DNA of 64,000 nt, taken from NCBI GenBank assembly GCA_038501785.1, contig JBAMJR010000170.1, positions 5,917,001-5,981,000 of the forward strand, in the 5' to 3' direction. Of this stretch, positions 52,801 to 64,000 are shown piece by piece. This DNA comes from Myoxocephalus aenaeus. Taxonomy: Eukaryota; Chordata; Actinopteri; Perciformes; Cottidae. Position numbers and translations under genes: made by a program. The notes under the pieces are model-generated. The model was not told where the DNA came from and made no database searches. It saw only the letters and a list, made by a program, of their open reading frames with translations. Each line of letters begins with the position of its first letter. The first letter of the stretch is position 1.

Positions 52801-55800
52801 TTAGGATAGAAAGGGCTGCTGTTGCAGCAATATTTCCAGATCACTGTTGTGCATGTTAACACCATTTACTGATTTCCGTCTTAAAATTGATTTCTTTTTC
52901 TGTGATCTGGCTTCTGTTTTTATGTACTACATATGCATTTACTGAATGACTAATCATCTACTGGAGCAGACTTTCTACTCAACTTTAGAATTCGTCAATG
53001 GCAGTTTTCCCCATTTAAAAATAATAAACACATAACCATTTGAATAATTATAATTTTCCTTGTCGTATAAAAATGCTTACATGCATAGCATCAACATCAC
53101 TCAGAAACGATTCCCTCATCTTCTTCATCAGCTCCTCCTCAGCTCTTGCACATTCCTCGATGGTGCCCTTCACTGTGATGGTCCGCTCTGGGTTGTACAC
53201 AGTCAAGTCCTGGAGACTGAACAGAAAGATTGAGGGGTTTAAGTGACACAAGAACAAATGTGTCAGACTATAAATTCTGACAGCAAGACATGCATCTTTA
53301 ATGTTGTAGTATATGCTTTGGCAACTGTCACTTTTATGAATGGGACACATCAAACCGTCTTACGCTGAGATTGTGATCCTGGTCCCCGTGTTCACCTCGA
53401 TTTTCTTCAGGTTGCGCCCATCCTTTCCAATTATCCTTCCTACAAAGTTGTTGTGGGCAAGTATCTTCAGTGGGATCTCTTCAGTGCTGCACAAGATAGA
53501 TGGGTTATTAGTTAAATGCTCCTACAACATTCAGATCGGACCTACAAATGTCTATTTTATCTGCAGTATCTTACGTACGTTTCTTTCACATTATACACCA
53601 ATTATGTCACAGACAGCTGTGCATCACGCATACATTACCATTTCAAAACATGCATAACAATTATGTTTGACTGTTTTAAACACATGGAAAAATTACATTT
53701 AAAAAGAGTTTTGGAATTTTAATAATCAAAAAGACAATTGCATAACTGGAAAGGGTGGCTCAAGTGTGGAACAACACTGCTTATGGTCTTTCACAAGTTT
53801 ATAGGCGAGGCATAAAATACTAAGAACCAGGTTGAACTAAGGCAAATATTCTCCCTCTCATTTTGTTTGGGCGCAAACTCACAACTTTGTGTCGAGGGCT
53901 TCCTTCTGCATGATCTCCATGATTGTTGTACAAGCATTCGAACAACCTTCAGGGGTGGAGTGAATCGTGATGGGCTTCTCTGCTGCACCTGCATTTTCTT
54001 TCCTATGGATGTCAATCCTGGAGTAACGGAAAGGTACATTTATTGGTATAGCACATTTCAATAACAAGGCAAGACAAAGCATTAGACAGGAAGGAATTAA
54101 GACAAGATATAAAAGAAATGCAGGTAAAACAAAAAAAGTAAATCACAAAAGAATCCCAAATTGGTTTAAAATAGAAGATTCAAATCAACTTTAACAGAAT
54201 CAGTTAACCATTCTCCTGGTCAAAGGACTCCAGCAGCTACGTTTCATGACTACAGCAAGGCCATGTACGTCTGGCCATGTTTGTGGTATTTAATGTTTGC
54301 AATTGAAGGTGCGCACTGATTTCTTAAAATCATTCTTCTTTGAGTCCAAAAACAATTACTTTGGAGAACATGTTGGCACCTCTGAAGATAAAACCAATTA
54401 AATAGTCACTGCACTAACTCAGGGCTTAAAATCTGTGTGCCGGCTGGAATATGACAAAATATCTTTTTTTATTATTATACAATCTGCACTTGCGGGAGGC
54501 TGTAGCTGAAAAGAAGAGGCCCAAGAATGGAGCCTTGGGGAACTCCTGGTCATTTTTGTTTTAATGCTCAATGACTGATCGACATAAAATAGTCTCCATC
54601 CTTCAAATAGGCAGAGTACAGCCCATTTAGTAATACGTTGTAGATGAGTGTCTTGAATGCAGCAATTAGGTCCAAGACTAAACATTTTCCATTATACGTG
54701 TTTAAGTGGCTGTCATTGAAGACTGGGAGGTTAGATATGGACCTCTACTTTTTCATTAGTGAGTTGTCTAGATTTGTTTTTATAAATAGTGGCTTAATAA
54801 CTGCAGTTTCACAGCCTGTGGGAAATGGCCTGAGTAGAGAAGTATTGACTAGTTGCAGATGATCTGATGCCATCCATCCATCCATTTTCGGCCGCTTATC
54901 CGGGGTCGGGTCGCGAAGGCAGCAGGTTCAGCAGGCCGACCCAGGCTTCCCTTCAACCCGCAACACTTTCCAGCTCATCCTGGGGGATCCCGAGGCGTTC
55001 CAAGGCCAGCCGGGAGATATAATCCCTCCAGCGTGTCCTCGGTCTTCCCCGGGGTCTCCTACCAGTTGGACGTGCCTGGAAAACCTCTAATGGGAGGCAT
55101 CCTGACTAGATGCCCGAACCACCTCAGCTGACTCCTTTCGACACGAAGGAGCAGCGACTCGACTCCAAGCTCCCTCCTGATCTCCGAGCTCCTTACCCTA
55201 TCTCTAAGGCTGAGCCCGGCCACCCTACGGAGGAAGCTCATTTCGGCAGCTTATAACCGAGACCTCGTTCTTTCGGTCACGACCCAGAGTTCGTGACCAT
55301 AGGTGAGGGTTGGAACGTAGACCGACCAGTAAATGGAGAGCTTCGCCTTCCGGCTCAGCTCCCTCTTCACCAAGACGGACCGGTACAGCGTTTTACTGCT
55401 GCAGCCGCACCGATCCGCCTGTCGATCTCACGCTCCACCTTACCCTCACTCGTGAACAAGACCCCGAGATACTTGAACTCCTTCGCTTGGGGTATGCAGT
55501 TTGTCCCCACCTGGAGGGAGCAGTCCACCGGTTTCCGGCAGAGCACCATGGCCTCAGATTTGGAGGTGCTAACTCTCATCCCTGCCGCTTCACACTCGGC
55601 TGCAAAATGCCCCAGTGAATGCTGGAGGTCACGGTCCGAGGAGGCAAACAGGACCACATCATCCGCGAACAGCAGAGATGCGATCCCGAGATTCCCGAAC
55701 CGGATCTTCCCGAACCGGATCTTCTCCGCCCCCTGGCTGCGCCTAGATATCCTGTCCATGAAAGTCACGAACAGGACCGGTGATAAAGGGCAGCCCTGGC

Positions 55801-58800
55801 GGAGACCAACACCCACCGGGAACGTGTCTGACTTACTACCGAGGATACGAACACAGCTCCTACTGCAGGCGTACAGAGACCAGATGGCCTGTGCCAACGG
55901 GTCCGGCACCCCATACTCCCGCAGCACCCCCCACAAAACCCCCTGAGGGACCCGGTCGAAAGCCTTCTCCAAGTCCACAAAGCACATGTAGACTGGTTGG
56001 GCAAACTCCCAGGACCCTCCAGTAGTCTTGCGAGGGTAAAGAGCTGGTCCACTGTTCCACGGCCGGGACGGAATCCACACTGTTAGTCTTGAATCTGAGG
56101 TTCGACAAGCGGTCGGAGCCTCCTTTCCAGCACCCTGGCATAACCTTTTCCCGGGAGGCTGAGCATTGTGATACCACGATAGTTCGAGCACACTCTCCGG
56201 TCCCCCTTCTTGAAGATGGGAACCACCACCCCGGTCTGCCAGTCCATGGGCACTGTTCCCGACCCCCATGCAACACTGCAAAGGCGTGTCAGCCAAGACA
56301 GGCCAACAATGTCCAGCGCCTTCAGCATCTCAGGGCGAATCTCATCCACCCCCGGCGCCTTGCCACCAAGGAGCTTTTTGACTACCTTAGTGACCTCTGC
56401 CAGGGATATGGGTGCAACCACCCCAAGGACTTCAGGCGCTGCCCCCTCTCCAGGGGACATGTTGGCCAGGTTTAGGAGTTCCTATGATCTGATGCCATGC
56501 AGTGAAAAACATTTGAGGAAAGGCAGCAGGTGGAGGATTTCAAACACTGGATAATTTAGCAAATACAATAAAAGGCATTTGTATTCTTGTTTTTGGAAAT
56601 AATGTTATACAAGAACCAGCTTACATTTCACAGTTCTACATTATAAATGCAGAGTCTCTATACATGTCATTATGAACCTGGAAATGTGGTTTCCAACACT
56701 TTCTTTTAGACACTTGAATTTTGATAAGCATGGCATTTCTCAAATCAAAACCCAACTCTTCAAAAATGCTTTTAATGTGTGATTTGTTTCTATTGTATAG
56801 CTCTTTTATGATGATTTTAAACGTTTGTAAAGTGTCTTATGAAAAGCGCTATATAAATCAAATGTATTATTATTACTATTTCGCCATAGTGCATAGGTCC
56901 TACTTTAATCCTGAAGTCAACGGGTACAGAAATAGTAAAGGACACAGCTCACCGGTTCAGTATAATTCCTGACCTCTGTGTACGTACTTTGAGTGTGTCT
57001 GTTTGGTGATGTTGCGGATGGTGGCACCTTCCTTGCCGATAATTGCCCCTACAAACTGCGTGGGAACCACTATGCGCAGAGGGAGGTCTGATGGTTTGGC
57101 CCGGGCGCCCTGACTTGGAGAGCAGGAGCGAGAGCTTCCACGGGCGACATAGCCTCTCCTGCCCCCCGCTGAAGGACCCTCTGCTGCAGCCGTCTCATCT
57201 GGGATAAACGACACTTTCAAGGCAAAGTTCTCCATCATAGATCCATTCAGCTTTTCCATTGCCCTGGGGAGCATACAGAGATGTTAGTCTAGAAAACTCT
57301 GGCTAGCCACTGCACAGGTATGATTTAACAACACAGGAAAGCGTTGACGTTAATCATGGAGTGAAATACTCTGAATGACCAAACACATTTCTGGAATCCA
57401 CCAAGCTTCAGGTTGGATTTCTTTCCCATTTCCTTATCAATGGAGAATCCAAGCAGTGGGGGCCCAAGATTGAGGGGCTTAAGTCTAAATTGAAACGGTT
57501 CATGTCTCAAATGATTGGCACAAAGGACATGGAGTTAGGAGGTCCTTACAAGCCCTACATACTGAAGGGCATTGGCAAAACATCACTTTACGTGGGCTAC
57601 AAGAAATTTCCTCTCCAGATAGCATTCACACTTCATACAAGCCTGCCTCCTCAGCCTCAAGGATTTGTAGTGAATAATCAATTATGCATGAGAATCCTAC
57701 AACCACTTGTGCAGAGAACAACATTGTAGTGTGATTCATGTACACCAGGGGGCACCAGATGGCTAATTGAACCCCCCCCCCCTTTCATGACATACACACC
57801 CAGTCATCATTGCATGTCAAATAAAACGTGACTGGATTTTTTTAAGGATGAATCAGGTGCACTGCAAGAACACTAGACCGAGGAGGTTGGTGTAATTTCC
57901 AACAGAGAATGCGAGCTAATGTAAAACAAAATAAAAAGGTAGCAGATCAAGACAGATGAGCTGGAGGTTGATGATGGGAATACACTGCATGTGCGTGTAC
58001 TCACAGCTTGGCATGCTCCTTGGCGCCATATCGAACGTTGACTACTGCAGTTGGTGTGTCAGTGTTTACTGTGGGAGAACACAGCAGAGTCAATCGACAC
58101 ATTCAATGGCACCGACACCATTTACCAACATGGGCTACTTTTACATGGTTACAGCAACAATGTTATTTACTTCAGAAATTGTAATGATAAAAATAATCCT
58201 TAAAACAAGTTTTTGCAATTGTAATAAAGCATGTCAAATAAATTCTGAATGCAGTATACAAAAGGCGAGTTGAGGCAAGGTGGTGGAATTACATTTTAAG
58301 CAAATTAAAGAAGTCGGTTTCTACCTTGTTCACAGCTCTCTACTGTACCATACTGAGCAAGCATACCATCCAAAACCTGGGAGAAAGAGAAAGAAAAGCC
58401 ACGATTACTCAGAGCCCTTGAAGGCCTTTGACCAGAACCTGTTCGTGAGCAGAGGCTCATTTGTAGGAACCAGCCCAGCTCACGACCAGGACACAGTCCA
58501 TTAATTCTGAAGCCCAGAGTTCAATGTTGAGTTATGTGGATACATTTGCTACCTTCTTGTAAAAGCCTGTCCATCTCAAATGATGACTCTCTCCTCTGTA
58601 ACTTGCATGACGCTCCAGGTGCCGAGTGACTTTTACAAGATTTTAAAAAAAAGTACCCATTATTAATTGTAAAACAACCCTTTCTAAAAAAAAAAAATAA
58701 TAATAAACACATTAAATGTTCAGATTCAAGATTCATAAGCAGCCCGCTATTCACACAATATACATAGATTTGTTTAACCATGTCAAACAAAAAGAAAAAA

Positions 58801-59461
58801 AGGATGCCTTTACTTTTGGGCAAAAGTATTACAAATATATATTTTTCCTCCCCCACAAAAATAAATTTAAAAAAATAAAAGTGAATGCCAAAATAATTAA
58901 ATATGCATTTAAAAGAAAGCCACAACAAGCTGGCCACCTGCCCAAAACCAGACACCACTGGATTTAAATTCATAGATATGATCAAATGTGGGCGAGAGGG
59001 GGAGTGAGGGTTCTAAGCTAAGCTAAGACATCCGACCATGCTCAGTCAAACCCAAGGCCACACCCCCAAGAGCTCAACCCCACTTTCTAGCCAACAAGAA
59101 AGGGTCCCTGCCCCCCCCACTCCGCCAACCCACCAACCATGCAACATCCCGCCTCCCTGCCATCTCTGCTCCCCGTCATTGGCTGCTCCTGCGCCGATAC
59201 GAGTTCCCTGAAGCCACGAGTGGCTGGCTGCTGGCTGGATACCATGGCTGACCGTCTACAGAGCACAGCCAATGGGAATCCAGGCCATTCAGGAAAGGGT
59301 GGGGTGCATTCCAGCAGGAAGCAATGGCTGGGGGAGGGGTACGAGTTCATGCTACACATTCTGTGAATCTGTGCACATGGAAGAGGAAACAGTCCAGGCC
59401 CACCCACCCACTACAGCTTGTGAACACGCCACTATGCTCAACACTATTTGCTCGCAGTAGG

Positions 59462-59514
<53 letters not shown>

Positions 59515-62105
59515 CTTATCTACCTGATAAGATACATACAAGGCCTTTGCAGCAAAAGATCCCATTATACTATGTTACTCTATTATTCTAACCCCTCCCC
59601 CCCTCTGGGGGAGAGAACCCTCCATGTCACCTTTTGAGAAAGCAACCAGCTCGCTTGCTTCATATTAGGAACATGGGTGGATCTGGAGCTGCAGTTGAGG
59701 GACATGCGTATAGGCGAAGCGAGCCCACCATTACAAAACACTGAGCCTGTCCGCAGCCATTTGATCACACCGAGTGACTAAGGCTGAAATCTAAAGCCAT
59801 GTGTTAACTTTACTATATAGAATTTTAGCCTTCCATAGTCTTTATGGAGCAGAACATTTTAACTAAACAAAGCTACAGGCACACGCTATCAGAGCAAAAC
59901 CTCTGCAGAGGGAAGAGCGGAGAAGAAAAAGAAAAAAAAGGTCACGTAAAGCTGTGTTACTGCCACATGAGATTCCACATGGAGGTCAACAATGAGATCT
60001 TGAGTTTGACACATATTTTAGAAAAATAAATAAGCTACAGTGAAATTTGTCATAACTTTTTTTTTTAAACATAAGTCCAGATACATTTATGTGTGCCCAG
60101 CAGTGTCGTGTGTAATCAGAGTAGAATGTGTAGCCGACACTGAACACCAAAGTTTTAAATTAAATGTTTATCACAAGCAGAGAAAAGACATGCAACGCAC
60201 AGACACTCAACTGTTGCGCAACACTCACTCAGTGGTAACATTCACGTCTAAAAAAAAACGCTGTATTATAGCTTTCACCATTGTATGCACACAAAAAAAA
60301 AAAAAAAAAAAAGGTACTATGCACACAATTAATGAAACTTGAAGCTCATATAGCAACAAAAAGACTGACAAACACTAACACAATTCTGTGTTCACTCAAA
60401 TAGAAAGTGAAAACTAACCAGGACAGAAATCTTAAAGACCTTTACTGCTTCAACGCCCTTTAAATCCTCTGTAGAAACCCGACATGAGAACATCCAATGA
60501 ACTCATTGAAGTTATGCTTATGCAACCGATGACAGTTTTACATGATCAATTCAGACACGTTTTTCTAGTGAATTTGTCACAGACAATATGTGGGTGTATT
60601 TTAGCCTAAAATACCAAGGGTCACTTCCAAGCTTAATCCAAGATACAGACAAATTGTGTGCAGTTGCCTGTGTTGGAATAGTTGTGTAAAATAATCAGTT
60701 TGAAAAGGATTCACTACAAATTATGAATTTTTATGTTTTCCTTTATGCGCGACCTCTGTCAAAGTTGTGTATACAAATGTGCTAGCAGACAACACAATGA
60801 GCATATTTAAAACACTTTTCTGATTTATTGTACTGCAGCTCATTCAAATTGTACAATGGAGTCTGTAATTATTAATTTTACCATAAAATTGGAATATATA
60901 CTTGGACATCATAAACTATGTCCTTAAATCAGGATACAGTTTAATCTTTACAAAATAAACACTTTTTAAAAAGCTTCAGACATTTAGTGTAGGGCTGCCC
61001 CCTTGATTAGTCGACTAATGGAAATAAGATTTCTTCAGTCAATTAGTAACGCTGCGCCTTTTTAAAACGCTGAACAACTTTTCTCATAAACTTATGAGCA
61101 CAATATTTAAAGTGGTGCTTTTGTGCAAAACTCTGTTTTAGTTGACTAAGAATTTATTTGGTTGCCGACAGCTCTACTTTTGTGTTTCTTGCATGGTCAG
61201 TGATCGCATGCATTGCACTCATTTTAGAGGTGCCGATTTTATTTTCTCCACATGTTAAGGAAACACTCAAATATGTGCCTCTTTAAAAAAATAAATGTAA
61301 ATGACTTAATTTCCAGACTCATTTAGCAAATTAAGCACACAAACAAAACTACCTCAAATTGAGGTAGAGCTTCTAAATAATGAATATAAATAACCCATAA
61401 ACCATATGAGGATCATTGCTTGGGTTGGCCAGGGGGCTGTGTCAAACCTCTTTAACATGAATGTTCACTTAAAAAAAAAAAAAAACTAGCCCTTTCAAAC
61501 TAGCCCATGTGATCAGGTTTGAAAACACTGACCGAACAATTCATTAATGTTCACCATTTTAAGTTCAGATCCTGTGTAGCCCAATAGTCAATTAAAAAAC
61601 AGCAGCAAGTGTTTTCTAAATGCTTTAAAAACATGTCCAGTAGGTAGCCTTTACATGTGGCAATATGATGCTACTAAGATCATGTAAGTGCTTAACGTTT
61701 CCTTGCATGCCTAACCCAGCCAAACCACATTGAAACCTCAATCATTAAATTCTTCCAATGTTTTCGTTTAGCAAATTGCGACCACCCATCATGCAGCTAA
61801 ATTATACAAACAGCTTTTCCCCACCGATTTCTAATTTTATTTGCAATACTTTCCGTTCTACCGATCACAGTTCCACCCTCTGGTCGGTGCGTTACACTGG
61901 CTTGAGCTTGTGGCCTTGTTCAAATGGATCATGAAGCGCATGCTCAATTGAAACCCAAAGGGAGGCAAGGTGACTCCAGAGGCCACTAAATGAGCCCACT
62001 TGGGCTGTACGATGGAACCCCGCCCTGGAAGCAGTTAGCAGCCTGTTAGCACTCACCTCCCACTGCATGTGAGGCGGGATGTTCCTGATCTGCAGCTTAC
62101 ATTTC
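49823..62105 (-). CDS. igf2bp3: Insulin-like growth factor 2 mRNA-binding protein 3, RRM2 to C-terminus; 5' exons outside window
   Basis: Exons 5' to 3': 62105-62057, 58376-58325, 58068-58005, 57263-56988, 54017-53883, 53486-53364, 53216-53081, 52304-52170, 51015-50893, 50752-50675, 50512-50381, 50244-50131 and 49924-49823. They give 505 residues plus stop with unbroken phases. Cytoplasmic RNA-binding protein that controls stability, transport and translation of mRNAs. RRM2 starts KLQIRNIPPHMQWE. The four KH domains show their GxxG loops: GKEG (KH1), GKDG (KH2), GKQG (KH3) and GKGG (KH4). The end, LAQRKIQEILAQVKRQQQ with PRRK, and ITVKG fit IGF2BP3 better than BP1 or BP2. The first exon is 49 bp, the size I recall for the matching human exon. 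RRM1 (about 85-90 residues) lies beyond the right edge. The KH2-KH3 linker (52304-52170) is Gly/Pro/Met-rich and less like human. Confidence 0.94.
54018..54858 (-). other. igf2bp3 intron, part downstream of the LINE
   Basis: No coding or repeat signal seen up to the target-site duplication at 54859. Confidence 0.4.
55367..56055 (-). pseudogene. Reverse-transcriptase palm region of the LINE
   Basis: Carries DLEKAFDRVP and FADDVV. It also has a small in-frame tandem duplication (KIRFGKIRFG at about 55695-55730). Confidence 0.75.
56083..56460 (-). pseudogene. Reverse-transcriptase fragment, N-terminal part of the LINE
   Basis: Open in one frame with the RT fingers motif GKAPGVDEIRP and NYRGITMLSLPGK. 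The following RT part is in another frame (55367-56296), showing an indel between them. Retrotransposon remnant. Confidence 0.75.
56499..56987 (-). other. igf2bp3 intron upstream of the LINE
   Basis: No repeats or coding signal identified. Donor GTACGT at 56987-56982 on the minus strand. Confidence 0.5.
57264..58004 (-). other. igf2bp3 intron
   Basis: Nothing further recognised except a poly-C run at about 57773-57782. Confidence 0.5.
59464..59512. repeat. (CA)n microsatellite
   Basis: About 24 CA units. Confidence 0.95.
60990..61176. mobile_element. Short hAT-like MITE
   Basis: Starts TAGGGCTGCCCCCTTGATTA with a TTAGTCGACTAAT core; ends GGTTGCCGACAGCTCTA. The ends are imperfect inverted repeats (TAGGGCTG and TAGAGCTG). 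The flanking octamers ATTTAGTG and CTTTTGTG agree at 6 of 8 positions. Confidence 0.55.
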
Positions 62106-64000
62106 CTGGAGGACATAGGGAGAGGAAATAGGGAGAGAAAATAAATGGATGGAGGAAGATGGGCGAGAAGAGGGAAGAGAGACAGTTAGTTGCTGACAAT
62201 ACCAAGAGTACAACGACACAAAAAGTAAATAAAAAAAAAAAATGTATTTCTTCATTCCCATCCCCATCTAGTGAGAGAAAGACCAGGGTGGAGAAGCTGC
62301 CGATGTAACTTCTGCTTTAATTCTATTCACAACCCAGCAGGTGCACCGAGACACCCAGAGGAAAATGTGGGAGGAAGTGATGGAGAAAAAGTGGGCAAAG
62401 GGGTGATTTTGAATCACCACTGGGTGGCCTAAAATGAGTTGTGGGCGCTCAAAATTAAAATTACCCCAAAATGCACCATGCCCCTTATCCCAAATCACCG
62501 ATTGTGTCACAGAGGGTGTGAAGAACGAGACGGGGAAGAGAAGCAGATTGTGAAGCAGCCGAAAGTAGCATCAAGAGGAGCGCGGGGGGGGGGGGGGGGG
62601 GGGATGATGATTGGAAAGGTGAGGATGCATCTGAATGACTTGTATACACAGTTCGAGTCAAGCGTGTGCCCTGTGGCATTGCGTAATGAGGATTCAACCA
62701 CTGCCAGGCTCAAGCCCACTCTTTTCAACTAAAATAGACACTTATCCAGGAGCATCCAGCTGTTGTATCAAAAACGGGGGGAGTGGTGCCAAACGGAAAC
62801 CAAAAGGGAATCACCGCTAGCCGCGTCACACTAAATGGGGAGAATCACAATTGCGTGCTTCTTCATAGAGTGTGTTCATACAGCAGAAGCAAGTGGAGAC
62901 TCGCAATCACAATGGTGCCGCTGTGCGCCGTCACCAGAAAAAACAAGGACAGAAATCCCCAATTCATCCTTTTAGCTTGAAGGTCCCCAAATATTGTTGC
63001 ATGTTGTGTACAGCAGCATGGGTGTACTGGCTATGAGTGGAGGTCACGCAGAAAATGAAACTTGTGGATCAATGAGTCACAGAGTTTTGCAAGTGTCCGC
63101 ATGCATGTGGACATTGTATAAAAATATGGAGAAAAGTGCAGGCCACTCCAAAGTTCACTGCCTGTTGATACGCACAGATCTACAGGAACAAAATGTACAT
63201 ATGGCTGAGAGCAGGAACATGCTCACACAATGTGGAATCGCAATCCCTGAACCCAACCTCATTTCCACACCAGCCATATTCTCTAATACATGTGCAGCTA
63301 ACTTAAGTTATATTGTGTTTACACATAATATCCCATCTTCTGTGTAAAAACTTTAAGGTATAGAGTGAGACCACACACACACACACAGCTTGTTCTTTTC
63401 TTCAAGCTCTACTGAGCTGTTAAAAGACGTCTAAATGCAGCTCAAGCACTTGTATAAACGGCTCCACTGCTAGTGGTTGTTTTCTAATCGGCTGTGTAGA
63501 AGAGAACACCTTACAACATTAACTCACTTTACCGCTCAAAATTAAAACAACTATTTTTTTCTTAAATTTAAGCTCATCTATGCAGTAAAAAAAAAAACAC
63601 GTACTGCACATATGCAACAAGGGCCGCGGTAGTTTAAATTCCTCATCTTAGGGCCTACGACCACGATCAAGCTAACACCGCTCTACTACACATTTCATTT
63701 TGAGGCATTAGGAAACTTTAATTCTTAAAAGGGGAAAAATTGTAAATAAAATTCCCAAATAACTTTCAAGAGGAATTCCAGCCCTTTCCGGCCCACGGTG
63801 CCATTCCTGGCTGATCCGGCCCCCTCTCCCCACACATTCTGTATGCTCTGCATTGCGGTGGGAACGCCATGCGAAATGTGCAAATGCACCAAGCACTTCC
63901 AGTCGGATTAACCTATAGCTCCACACACAGAAGAAGTCAGCCAGGGTATTGGGTGGGGTGGGGGTTGGTATACATTCCCTAGTCCAAGCCTTTGATTTGG
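62106..64000 (-). other. igf2bp3 upstream intron (runs off the window)
   Basis: No RRM1 exon can be recognised. There is a run of about 20 G at 62583-62602. Otherwise it appears unique and non-coding. Confidence 0.5.

Larger units (their letters stand above)
54874..56483 (-). mobile_element. 5'-truncated LINE with broken reverse transcriptase
   Basis: The minus strand encodes reverse-transcriptase blocks: KKLLGGKAPGVDEIRPEM, then FVDLEKAFDRVPQGVLWGVL, GLRQGCPLSPVLF, the catalytic-type LLFADDVV, and EFKYLGVLFTSEG. A C-terminal MSFLRRVAG / RSQLRWFGHLVRMP segment follows. The blocks are spread over different frames, so the copy has frameshifts and is dead. The 3' end is a (GATG)n tail (+ strand (CATC)n at 54874-54885). 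A 15-bp target-site duplication, ATGATCTGATGCCAT, flanks it at 54859-54873 and 56484-56498. It is inserted in the igf2bp3 intron 54018-56987, in the same orientation as the gene. The exact LINE clade is not certain to me. Confidence 0.9.
58377..62056 (-). other. igf2bp3 intron
   Basis: About 3.7 kb with a (CA)n tract (59464-59512), an A-run near 60293-60312 and a small hAT-like MITE at 60990-61176. No exon is needed here because the flanking exons join in phase 0. Confidence 0.6.

Noticed and set aside
62106..64000. RRM1 exons of igf2bp3
   Set aside because: Searched both strands for the N-terminal RRM1 pattern; none found, so these exons are placed beyond the window.

Overview
The window is vertebrate nuclear DNA, almost certainly a teleost fish. 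Four intron-rich genes with GT-AG splice sites sit among long (GT)n/(CA)n microsatellites, several hAT-type DNA transposons and LINE pieces typical of fish. I can name neither species nor chromosome. No bacterial, phage or CRISPR-like structure is present, and I see no wholly new gene system. What stands out is how transposons and microsatellites sit against otherwise ordinary genes.

Layout: (1) 1-18.7 kb, + strand: the 3' part (last eight coding exons) of an ELK/Kv12 voltage-gated potassium channel, best matched to kcnh8; its upstream exons lie left of the window. Its introns hold a LINE tail, a hAT element with smaller insertions inside it, and several microsatellites. (2) 18.7-26.6 kb: intergenic, with a hAT element carrying clear 8-bp target-site duplications and long (GT)n/(CA)n tracts. 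(3) 26.6-32.7 kb, - strand: a complete ten-coding-exon galnt15-like polypeptide N-acetylgalactosaminyltransferase, with one hAT nested in another hAT in an intron. (4) 32.7-39.9 kb: divergent intergenic region with another hAT. (5) 39.9-46.3 kb, + strand: a complete twelve-exon gpnmb gene (PMEL/GPNMB family). (6) 46.9-62.1 kb, - strand: the 3' part (13 coding exons) of igf2bp3, covering RRM2 and KH1-KH4, with a 3'UTR of about 2.9 kb that carries three let-7 seed sites. A 5'-truncated LINE lies in one intron. (7) 62.1-64 kb: igf2bp3 intron.

The genes are not a functional operon. kcnh8 encodes a neuronal potassium channel, galnt15 a Golgi mucin-type O-glycosylation enzyme, gpnmb a melanosome/lysosome-associated membrane glycoprotein and igf2bp3 an mRNA-binding protein. 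The tail-to-tail gpnmb/igf2bp3 pair matches the arrangement I recall on human 7p15. kcnh8 and galnt15 both lie on human 3p. The window therefore joins two conserved blocks.

Exon boundaries were placed by hand from splice dinucleotides, reading-phase continuity and recalled human orthologues. In every gene the exon lengths add up to an unbroken reading frame. UTR ends and transposon family names are less certain.
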